DNA of 8,995 nt from an uncultured Rhodospirillaceae bacterium (GTDB lineage Bacteria; Pseudomonadota; Alphaproteobacteria; Rhodospirillales; UBA2165): the NCBI GenBank assembly GCA_913054205.1, contig CAJXJM010000073.1, forward strand, positions 1-8,995, given 5' to 3'. This document shows positions 1-5,823 of this stretch, one piece after another (position 1 is the stretch's first letter; each line of letters opens with the position of its first letter). A program made the translations under genes and the position numbers. The notes beneath the pieces were generated by a model. It did not search any database and was not told the origin of the DNA. It saw nothing but the letters and a program-made list of their open reading frames with translations.

Positions 1-143
1 AATAAATTCAGAGTATGATGGTTCATGAAATGTGTTTTGGGGGTATTTATGGGGATTGGAGACCAATGTTCGGCGGCTTTAATAGTGCCGATCGGCCAAT
101 ATTGTAGACGTGCATCAAGCTCGCTAAACAGGTGATGAGGATT

Positions 144-282
144 GGAAATTTGCGACGATCTAATGGCTGCGTTGGGCTACAAACGGACATTGTGGCAGGT
201 TTCTAAAAGGGTCTGCTATCGCGCGCAAAGCAGACATCAAATTGATACCAATGAATAACCGCTTTTAGCCAAGAGCGGACGA
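144..282. repeat. Three degenerate tandem copies of a ~46-nt unit
   Basis: Three consecutive blocks (144-190, 191-237, 238-282) have the same plan: about 20 variable bases, a CTGC/CCGCT element, 8 to 10 bases, then AA(A/G)-C-GGACAT or a variant. The closing hexamers are GGACAT (185), AGACAT (232) and GGACGA (277), spaced 47 and 45 nt apart. In the second and third blocks the two elements are complementary and form hairpins: GTCTGCT with AGCAGAC at 211-235, and CCGCTTTT with AAGAGCGG at 259-278. The first block shows only a weak 4-bp version. The match is degenerate, so common origin is a reading by eye and not a computed alignment. Confidence 0.4.
259..278. other. Hairpin, 8-bp stem and 4-nt loop
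   Basis: CCGCTTTT and AAGAGCGG pair over eight positions with one T-G wobble around an AGCC loop. The plus-strand 3' flank (ACGATTTACCCTTTATTT) is T-rich but has no clean run, and the minus-strand flank begins TTATT. It could be a weak terminator for something to the left, or part of the repeat unit it sits in. I do not call it a terminator. Confidence 0.4.
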
Positions 283-309
283 TTTACCCTTTATTTGTCA
301 AACATCTAT

Positions 310-338
310 TTGAAACAAGTCCCTATTACCGCTAAGAT
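310..338 (+). promoter_or_regulatory. Candidate sigma-70-type promoter of the four-gene operon
   Basis: TTGAAA at 310-315 (5/6 to TTGACA) and TAAGAT at 333-338 (4/6 to TATAAT) are separated by exactly 17 nt. This places a start of transcription near 345, about 27 nt before the first gene. The -35 hexamer lies inside an interrupted inverted repeat at 295-318: TTGTCAAA pairs with TTTG and ACAA around a CATCTA loop, with two unpaired A. That arrangement would suit a repressor or activator site. It is a consensus reading only. Confidence 0.3.
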
Positions 339-371
339 TTACCGCAAAGAGGCAATTGGGGTTCAACACGC

Positions 372-1358
372 ATGCAGGTCACCGCCTACGCGGCAACGAT
401 TGGCCATTCAGTCTGGTTTAGTCACGATCTTGGCGAAAGCTGGAACCGTGCCTTCACGCCTACCGGCGGCATTTATAATGAATCCCGCTGCTGGTCGGTG
501 AGCGTCCATCCCGAGCGGCCTGGGGAAGTGTTGTCCGGTACGGACCTCGGTGTCTATCGTTGGTCGCCAAGCGATGATCGCTGGAACTATGTGCCGTCGC
601 CGATGGATGATCTCCATATCCAGCAAATCGAGCAGGCGCCGCATGATCCCGACATTATTTTTGCCGGCACCCGGCCAGCTGAGATTTTTAGGTCGCTCGA
701 TGGTGGGGTGACCTGGACCCGGTGCGAGATGGGTAATGACAAGGAATGTTGGTTCATCAATACACCGCGCATTACATCTATCCAGTTTGATCCTGTTGAG
801 AAAGAAACTGTCTGGGTCACCATCGAAATTGATGGCGTCTTTAAGACGACAGATCTTGGGCATACATGGGAGAAATGTAACAACGGTCTGGTCTCGGACG
901 ACACCCATAATCTGGTGTTTTTCGATAATATGCCTAACGGCCGTAAAGTCTTATGCTCCACCGAAGAGGGTCTCCATTTCAGCATGGATAACGGGGCGAC
1001 CTGGCAGCATCATGACATACCCCAAGCGCCGTGGCTTTATATGCGCTGTATTAAAAAACGCACGGATGATTCCGGCGTGATGTTTTTATCGGTTGGCGAT
1101 AAGCCGTCAGGCGAGACCGGTCTGTTATTACGCAGCCGTAATTTTGGTGAAACCTGGGAGGACGTCGGCCTGCCGGGTCACGTCAACAGTACGATTTGGT
1201 GGATTGCCACCAACCCGGCTGATCCCAATCTGATTTTCTGCCATACGATACTAGGTCAGATTTATCGCTCGACCGATGGCGGCGAGAACTGGCAAAAAAT
1301 GCAACGGGAATTGGGTGAAATCAGGATGATCGCCTGGCAGTCCACACCGGCCAGTTAG
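372..1358 (+). CDS. Asp-box (BNR) seven-bladed beta-propeller protein
   Basis: A 328-residue protein built from Asp-box repeats (S-x-D-x-G-x-T-W type). Clear copies end at W24 (SHDLGESW), W115 (SLDGGVTW), W166 (TTDLGHTW), W211 (SMDNGATW), W262 (SRNFGETW) and W307 (STDGGENW). A degenerate copy, WSPSDDRW, ends at W71. The seven units are spaced 44 to 51 residues apart, which fits one seven-bladed propeller filling the whole protein. No signal peptide or membrane segment is visible, so it is probably cytoplasmic, unlike many sialidase-type relatives. I see no sialidase RIP motif or catalytic arginine pattern, so the common label exo-alpha-sialidase would be unsafe. The ATG at 372 is the first in frame after a stop at 333-335 and has only a weak GGGG ribosome site. 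It heads a tight operon with a cysteine hydrolase 16 nt downstream. Role unknown; a scaffold, a lactonase-like enzyme or an assembly factor is possible. Confidence 0.85.
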   Translation: MQVTAYAATIGHSVWFSHDLGESWNRAFTPTGGIYNESRCWSVSVHPERPGEVLSGTDLGVYRWSPSDDRWNYVPSPMDDLHIQQIEQAPHDPDIIFAGTRPAEIFRSLDGGVTWTRCEMGNDKECWFINTPRITSIQFDPVEKETVWVTIEIDGVFKTTDLGHTWEKCNNGLVSDDTHNLVFFDNMPNGRKVLCSTEEGLHFSMDNGATWQHHDIPQAPWLYMRCIKKRTDDSGVMFLSVGDKPSGETGLLLRSRNFGETWEDVGLPGHVNSTIWWIATNPADPNLIFCHTILGQIYRSTDGGENWQKMQRELGEIRMIAWQSTPAS

Positions 1359-1374
1359 AAAAGGGAGATTTGTA

Positions 1375-2052
1375 GTGCCACATAATGTCGAGGTGCCGGA
1401 TTACGTCATTGAAAGGATCATGGCGAAGCGGGGAAAACTGCATGTATTTGATAAATTCGATCCAACAAAAACCGCTTTGATCGTGATCGATATGCAAAAC
1501 TTTTTTGTTGCCGAAGTTGAAACCGCCATCAGCATTTGCCCAAACATCAACCGGCTGGCCGATGTCGTGCGGGGCAAGGGCGGGGTTGTCGCTTGGGTGC
1601 AATTGACGGTCGCCGACGAAATGGATGGCCCCAGCCTTTGGCCGATCTACCACGACTACTTTTTTACACCGGAAAAAATGAAGGCTCATAAGGACGGTTT
1701 GACCAAGGGCAGTGAAGGCCACGCACTATTCTCCGATTTGGTTGTTAAAGACGAAGATATCATCGCGCTCAAAAACCGCTTTAGCTCGTTCATACAAGGT
1801 TCCTCTGATCTTCACGACCGGCTGCAGGAAAAAGATATTGAAAATCTTCTGGTCGCCGGTACGGCCACCAATTTCTGCTGTGAGACCAGCGCCCGGGATG
1901 CCATGATGATTGGCTATCGGACTGTAATGGTGTCGGATGCCAATGCAGCCCGTTATGATGAAGATCATTTGGCCGGCCTGACGACGATCTGGCAAAGCTT
2001 TGGCGATGTCCGAACGGTCGATGAGTGCATAAATACTCTTCTGGCGGAATAA
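1375..2052 (+). CDS. Isochorismatase-family cysteine hydrolase
   Basis: A 225-residue cysteine hydrolase of the isochorismatase/nicotinamidase fold. The family triad is readable: D39 in LIVIDMQNFF, K133 in ALKNRFSSF, and C168 in GTATNFCCETSARDA, which also carries the usual loop before the nucleophile. Members split amide, ureido or carbamoyl C-N bonds (nicotinamidase, N-carbamoylsarcosine amidase, ureidoacrylate hydrolase) or the isochorismate ether, and substrate cannot be inferred from the triad. A second cysteine, C169, sits where valine is common. The start is GTG at 1375 with AAAAGGGAGA seven bases upstream, a strong site that fits the length of the family (about 180 to 230 residues). 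The N-terminal 30 residues before the core resemble the extension of RutB-like members. It is the second gene of the operon, 6 nt before the next. Expected in the cytoplasm. Confidence 0.92.
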   Translation: MPHNVEVPDYVIERIMAKRGKLHVFDKFDPTKTALIVIDMQNFFVAEVETAISICPNINRLADVVRGKGGVVAWVQLTVADEMDGPSLWPIYHDYFFTPEKMKAHKDGLTKGSEGHALFSDLVVKDEDIIALKNRFSSFIQGSSDLHDRLQEKDIENLLVAGTATNFCCETSARDAMMIGYRTVMVSDANAARYDEDHLAGLTTIWQSFGDVRTVDECINTLLAE

Positions 2053-2058
2053 GCATCA

Positions 2059-2622
2059 ATGGCAAGCAGCTTCATATATCGTCCCCACGTCCATAACCTC
2101 GACAATGTTTCGACGCCGGATGTGCTGATCGATCACGTGTCGATTTTAAAAGGGGAGGAAACCGCAGCTGCGCCAATCGACCGCATTACGACAAATGTCG
2201 AAATTCAAGTGGTTGGTGGCAGCACGGTGCCGGATGCGGCGATTGTTTTAGTAGGCGCGGGCGCGGGAACGCTGCTCAGTGTCGCTTCCAATCACGGTAA
2301 CCGAGATGAGCCCGTCAATCGGTTATCTTGTGTAAAACCTCTTAGCCGGCAAGCATGGCGATTGAGCGATATCGCTGACCACGTGGCAGAACTGAAGTTG
2401 CGAAATTTTGCTATCAACGGAGATGACAATGAATTAATTCAACAAGGCACTTTCGGTGATATTTTCGGCTCCATTGAAGATGATATTCTGCTCGGGAACA
2501 TCCAATTGCTGACAGGTTTGAATCTGGACATGGAAACCCGCGCCAACAATTATAAAGTTGAAATTGAAGATCCTGTCCTTTCGCGAAAACTCGACTTTCA
2601 GTATTGGGTGCAGGAAATTTAA
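2059..2622 (+). CDS. Uncharacterised 187-residue operon protein
   Basis: I do not recognise this family. The protein is soluble, acidic and without a signal peptide or membrane helix. The N-terminal half looks beta-rich, with a hydrophobic strand and a small-residue turn at about 60-75 (AIVLVGAGAGTLL). A charged middle (about 100-125) includes an amphipathic stretch RLSDIADHVAELKLR, followed by a Gly/Asp-rich segment (residues 129-147). It ends in an aromatic tail, LDFQYWVQEI. There is a single cysteine (C91), and no metal-binding or nucleotide-binding motif is obvious. It starts only 6 nt after the hydrolase gene with little ribosome-site signal, which suggests translational coupling, and it stops 15 nt before the MetE-like gene. 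That placement supports a real gene working with one or both neighbours, perhaps as an accessory subunit or small enzyme. Function unknown. Confidence 0.78.
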   Translation: MASSFIYRPHVHNLDNVSTPDVLIDHVSILKGEETAAAPIDRITTNVEIQVVGGSTVPDAAIVLVGAGAGTLLSVASNHGNRDEPVNRLSCVKPLSRQAWRLSDIADHVAELKLRNFAINGDDNELIQQGTFGDIFGSIEDDILLGNIQLLTGLNLDMETRANNYKVEIEDPVLSRKLDFQYWVQEI

Positions 2623-2637
2623 ATTCAGGAGAGGGCA

Positions 2638-3756
2638 ATGAGCAGCAACGGCATACCTTTTTTTCACGCAGATCACGTCGGCAGCCTCTTGCGGCCACAA
2701 AACCTGCTCGACGCCCGGCTTAAATGGAAAGCCGGTGAGATTAGCCGCGACGAATTGCAGGAACTGGAAGATGACGCCATTCGTGAGGTGGTGAAAATTC
2801 AAGAAGGTGTGGGGCTCAATGTCATCACAGATGGCGAGTTTCGCCGAGAAAATTGGTGGATCGATTTTATCAGTCAGATTAACGGTATTAATATTTCTGA
2901 ACCCGATGTCGGCGCAGAATTTAAGACCAGTGATGACAAAGGCTCCGGCTATGTGCCGTTGATCGTTGAAACGGTCGATAAAATTCATCACGACAGAACT
3001 TTGATGGAAAGAGACTACACCGTTCTCTCCAGCTGCACGTCAAAAACATCCAAAGTGACTATTCCATCGCCGACGCGCATTCACTTCCATAGCGGCAGAC
3101 CTAAAGTCAGCTCTAAAGCATATCCGGACATGGAGCATTTTTGGGATGATGTGGTTCAATTTTATCAGAACGAAATCGCCGGACTTGAAAAGCTCGGCTG
3201 TCGATACATTCAGATCGATGATCCGGTGTTAACGTATTTCCTGGATGATCGCACACGCGATAATCTTCGCGATATCGGCGAGGACCCGGATCAGTTAATC
3301 CATACCTATGCGGATGTGCTGAACCGCTGTATTGATAAGCGCCAAGATAGCACGCATTTGTCGATGCATCTATGTCGCGGCAATGCGAGCAGTTCCTGGA
3401 TCGTCTCAGGCGGCTATCGGCGTTTGGCGGAGGCGGTATTTCCCGTGGTTCACATAGATACTTGGTTTTTAGAATATGACGATGATCGCTCTGGGGGGTT
3501 TGAGCCTCTCGAAGTCATGCCCGATGATAAGAACGTTGTGCTGGGTCTGGTGACATCGAAATTCGGGAGGATGGAAGATAAAGATACGCTCAAACGCCGG
3601 ATTGACGAGGCATCGAAATATGTCGCGATGGAGCGCCTCGGCATCAGTCCTCAATGTGGTTTTGCCAGCATTGATACCGGCAACCTCATTGCATTTAATG
3701 ACCAGATGGCCAAGCTTGAGCTCGTTGTTGAAACCGCTGAAGAAGTGTGGGGTTAA
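2638..3756 (+). CDS. MetE-like zinc methyltransferase, catalytic domain only
   Basis: A 372-residue member of the cobalamin-independent methionine synthase (MetE C-terminal domain) superfamily, a zinc-dependent TIM-barrel that moves methyl or alkyl groups to a thiol. Hallmarks are the opening HADHVGSLLRP (10-20), DGEFRRENWW (65-74), YIQIDDPVL (190-198), HLCRGN (244-249), a carboxylate in TWFLEYDDD (275-283) and the late cysteine in ISPQCGFAS (336-344). H244, C246, E279 and C340 are the expected zinc ligands. Full MetE has about 750 residues with an N-terminal folate-binding half, which is absent here. Short relatives include YxjG/YxjH-type proteins, folate-independent methionine synthases and epoxyalkane:coenzyme M transferases, so the methyl donor and acceptor are open. 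AGGAGAGGG ends two bases before the ATG, a strong ribosome site. It is the last gene of the operon and converges on the RidA gene with only 13 nt between stop codons. Cytoplasmic. Confidence 0.88.
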   Translation: MSSNGIPFFHADHVGSLLRPQNLLDARLKWKAGEISRDELQELEDDAIREVVKIQEGVGLNVITDGEFRRENWWIDFISQINGINISEPDVGAEFKTSDDKGSGYVPLIVETVDKIHHDRTLMERDYTVLSSCTSKTSKVTIPSPTRIHFHSGRPKVSSKAYPDMEHFWDDVVQFYQNEIAGLEKLGCRYIQIDDPVLTYFLDDRTRDNLRDIGEDPDQLIHTYADVLNRCIDKRQDSTHLSMHLCRGNASSSWIVSGGYRRLAEAVFPVVHIDTWFLEYDDDRSGGFEPLEVMPDDKNVVLGLVTSKFGRMEDKDTLKRRIDEASKYVAMERLGISPQCGFASIDTGNLIAFNDQMAKLELVVETAEEVWG

Positions 3757-3769
3757 CTACGCGCCCGGA

Positions 3770-4138
3770 TCATTGCGCCGGATCAGGGCGAACGGCAACC
3801 ACCCTAATCTCAATTTCATTGCCCGCATGGAGGTCAACACCGTGGCAAGATCGCTCGGGCCAGTGATCGGGATCGTCACTCATCCAGTCGGCCCAAACTT
3901 CGTCTGCCATCGGCTTGTTGTTGATATCGTTGAGGATCACCGTTGCTGACAGAATTTGAGTTTTGTCAGTGCCAAGCTCGGCCAATACTTTATCGAGGTT
4001 CTCGTAGGCACGCGTGACCTGTTCTTCGGCAGATAGCGAATAATCGTCACTCATCCCCAACGCCCAAACCAAATCCTTATAGGCTGAGCCCCAGCGACGC
4101 GTCGGAACGTTACCGGGTCCCCGTTGAATTTTTGCCAT
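3770..4138 (-). CDS. RidA family protein (YjgF/YER057c/UK114)
   Basis: A small Rid-family protein of 122 residues from the start chosen here; the family usually has about 125 to 130. Rid proteins form trimers, and the archetype RidA hydrolyses reactive 2-aminoacrylate-type enamines/imines to 2-keto acids. The C-terminal signature ERSCHGVDL...NEIEIRVVAVRPD is clear. R96 and E110 match the RidA residues R105 and E120 (E. coli numbering), which favours imine deaminase activity. I place the start at ATG 4138 (MAKIQRG) because GGAGG lies five bases upstream. An earlier in-frame ATG at 4153 overlaps that ribosome site and would add five residues (MMEAL). The gene is divergent from the amidase and convergent with the MetE-like gene. 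RidA relatives also occur in pyrimidine (RutC) and other N-catabolic clusters, fitting the hydrolases here. Confidence 0.9.
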   Translation of the reverse strand: MAKIQRGPGNVPTRRWGSAYKDLVWALGMSDDYSLSAEEQVTRAYENLDKVLAELGTDKTQILSATVILNDINNKPMADEVWADWMSDDPDHWPERSCHGVDLHAGNEIEIRVVAVRPDPAQ

Positions 4139-4349
4139 TAAAGCCTCCATCAATCTTGACCTTGAGATTGGCTTAGCACCGTAGCGCGGTCAATATCTTT
4201 AAGATAAACTTAGTAAGAGAGAGATTTAACGCATGTGTTGCGTCGACCGGTTGAGGTCGTACCCCACAACGGACATTGTTTGTTTTGCACCAAATAGATT
4301 GCCCGCCCTAACAAAACTGATACAGTTTTTGAAGGAGGAAAAGCATAGT
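4139..4349. promoter_or_regulatory. Shared divergent upstream region with palindrome
   Basis: This 211-nt stretch separates the divergent RidA and amidase genes and must supply both with transcription signals. Its clearest element is the perfect palindrome TATCTT-T-AAGATA at 4194-4206. A small hairpin (CGACC, six-base loop, GGTCG) lies at 4244-4259. I could not find a convincing -35/-10 pair in either direction. On the minus strand TTGACC (4193-4188) is a possible -35 without a good -10. Confidence 0.4.
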
Positions 4350-5684
4350 ATGCCGGACCTGAAAAATGCGGGGCCTGCGGGGCTTAATCTTCTAACCGCA
4401 ACGGTGGCCGCTCAAAAAATTGCAGCCGGAGAGATTACTTCGGAGGCTTTGGTTAGAGACTGTCTGGAGCGGATCGAAGCCCGCGACGCGGATGTGCATG
4501 CTTGGGCATTTTTGGATACCGACCTCGCCCTTGCCCAAGCTCGCGCCTGCGACAATGAAGCGCCGCGAGGCCACCTCCACGGCGTGCCGATTGGCGTCAA
4601 GGATATCCTGAATACCGCTGATATGCCCACCGAATACGGATCGAAGCTGTATGCGGGAAATCAGCCCAAGAGCGATTGCGCAACAGTCGCCGCTTTGCGG
4701 CGGGCGGGAGCGGTGATCATCGGTAAGACGGTGACGACGGAATTCGCCTGCCCCTATCCGACGCATACGCTTAATCCACATGATCTCAAAAGCACGCCGG
4801 GGGTCTCTTCCAGCGGGTCCGTTGCCGCCGTTGCGGATTATATGATCCCGTTGTCGAACGGCACCCAAACCGGTGGTTCGGTCATCCGGCCGGCGGCGCT
4901 TTGCGGCGTCTATGGTTACAAAGCCAGCCACGATAACCTTGATCCAACGGGTATTCCAATGTGGAAATCGTCAATCGATACATTGGGCCATTTTGCCCGC
5001 AGCCTTGCCGATATCGCCTTGATGCGCGCGGCGTTGACAGGTGATCAGCCGGCATCGCTAAATCTGCCGAAAGACTTCCAGCCCCGGATCGGCATTTGCC
5101 GGACCAAACTGTGGCCCGAGGCGGGAGCCGAAAATGTCGCCATGATCGATACAGTAAGCGCGATACTCCGCGACGCCGGCGCCCAGGTAGACGACGTCGA
5201 CTTTCCCGCCAATTTTGATGAAATAAACCAGGCGCATCCGATCCTCACCGGGGCAGACTCAATATCCGTCCTGCCGGAGGAGATCATCAGGCAACTTGAA
5301 AAGGTCAATCCCTGGACCCGAGATCGCACAGAGGAGGCAAAAGAACGCTCGAATGAGGAAGTTGAGGAGGCCCGCCGCGTCGCAGCACATACCCGCATTG
5401 ACCTGAAGCAAGTATTTGAGAATTTTGATCTTCTTCTCACTCCAGCAGCAGAAGGAGAAGCTCAAACGGATTTGGCGGCAATGCCTCCGCCCTCATTCAA
5501 TAGCCTCTGGACATTGATGTACACGCCTTGCCTATCGCTACCGGTTTTTAAAGGTCCGAACGATATGCCGGTCGGACTGCAAATCGTCGGTGCGCAAGAT
5601 CGGGATGATTTTTTGCTGGCGCTTTCGGCTTGGATTGAAAAGAAGATTATAGAGGCTATCGGTGGATTGCCGGCATCGCTGTAA
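4350..5684 (+). CDS. Amidase-signature family hydrolase
   Basis: A 444-residue amidase-signature enzyme, which hydrolyses amide bonds with a Ser-cisSer-Lys triad. K84 lies in HGVPIGVKDIL, S153 in STPGVSSSGS and the nucleophile S177 in GTQTGGSVIRPAALCG. The spacings (69 and 24 residues) equal those of malonamidase E2 (K62, S131, S155), so the core is intact. The usual GGSSSGS loop reads GVSSSGS. The closing MPVGLQIVGAQDRDD (406-420) is the family's typical C-terminal signature. I choose ATG 4350 because GGAGG stands at 4334-4338 and the family alignment begins a few residues later. The frame is open back to an ATG at 4233, but those 39 residues resemble no amidase. There is no signal peptide, so it is cytoplasmic. 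It is probably its own transcription unit, divergent from RidA and 139 nt before the transporter operon. The substrate is not predictable; GatA is excluded in practice because gatB/gatC are absent and the length is short. Confidence 0.92.
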   Translation: MPDLKNAGPAGLNLLTATVAAQKIAAGEITSEALVRDCLERIEARDADVHAWAFLDTDLALAQARACDNEAPRGHLHGVPIGVKDILNTADMPTEYGSKLYAGNQPKSDCATVAALRRAGAVIIGKTVTTEFACPYPTHTLNPHDLKSTPGVSSSGSVAAVADYMIPLSNGTQTGGSVIRPAALCGVYGYKASHDNLDPTGIPMWKSSIDTLGHFARSLADIALMRAALTGDQPASLNLPKDFQPRIGICRTKLWPEAGAENVAMIDTVSAILRDAGAQVDDVDFPANFDEINQAHPILTGADSISVLPEEIIRQLEKVNPWTRDRTEEAKERSNEEVEEARRVAAHTRIDLKQVFENFDLLLTPAAEGEAQTDLAAMPPPSFNSLWTLMYTPCLSLPVFKGPNDMPVGLQIVGAQDRDDFLLALSAWIEKKIIEAIGGLPASL

Positions 5685-5734
5685 TCGGTCCATCCATTAA
5701 AGTCGGCTTACTGCTTGAGAGCGGTCAGGCAATA

Positions 5735-5768
5735 TTGACTATAAAACTCAATTCGTTAGTATAGCGAA
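5735..5768 (+). promoter_or_regulatory. Candidate promoter with operator-like dyad, TRAP operon
   Basis: TTGACT (5735-5740, 5/6 to consensus) and TAGTAT (5757-5762, 4/6) are 16 nt apart. The imperfect palindrome TTCGTTAGTATAGCGAA (5752-5768; six of eight pairs match) covers the -10. A transcription factor bound there would block polymerase, as expected for a substrate-responsive repressor. A second, AT-rich dyad (TTAAAT and ATTTAA, 5772-5793) lies just downstream. No regulator gene is in the window, so its family is unknown. Confidence 0.38.
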
Positions 5769-5823
5769 CAATTAAATAAATCGGCTAATTTAAATAGTTC
5801 AAATCATTTAAGGGAGAGCAGAA

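Larger units (their letters stand above)
1..371. other. Non-coding upstream region rich in inverted repeats
   Basis: No convincing gene is visible on either strand. The longest plus-strand reading from an ATG near the left edge (15-107) gives only 30 residues. The region contains several dyads: ATTGG-AGA-CCAAT at 55-67, the perfect palindrome GCCGATCGGC at 87-96, a 7-bp stem at 211-235, ATCAAATTGAT at 236-246, an 8-bp stem with one wobble pair at 259-278, and an interrupted 8-bp dyad at 295-318. The right end carries the presumed promoter of the four-gene operon. The left end may be the 3' flank of a gene outside the window. Confidence 0.6.

Noticed and set aside
15..107. 30-residue reading from the first ATG near the left edge
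   Set aside because: Too short, no ribosome site, no recognised motif.
295..501. 68-codon plus-strand frame starting with TTG and overlapping the propeller gene
   Set aside because: It runs out of frame into the Asp-box gene, lacks a ribosome site and has an arbitrary composition; the other frame carries clear repeat motifs.
408..908. 166-codon minus-strand frame opposite the propeller gene
   Set aside because: It lies fully within a gene with strong repeat signatures on the other strand and shows no domain of its own.
372..1358. Annotation as exo-alpha-sialidase
   Set aside because: Asp-boxes alone do not show sialidase activity; the RIP motif and arginine triad are not visible.
2059..3756. 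A MesX/MesD folate-independent methionine synthase pair
   Set aside because: The upstream protein has 187 residues, far shorter than MesX (DUF1852, about 320), and does not resemble it as far as I can judge.
4139..4153. Earlier ATG for the RidA gene, adding MMEAL
   Set aside because: This ATG overlaps the GGAGG that serves the ATG at 4138 and has no good ribosome site of its own; the shorter form fits the family.
4233..4349. 39-residue N-terminal extension of the amidase
   Set aside because: The frame is open, but these residues do not look like amidase sequence, and a much better ribosome site (GGAGG, 4334-4338) serves the ATG at 4350.
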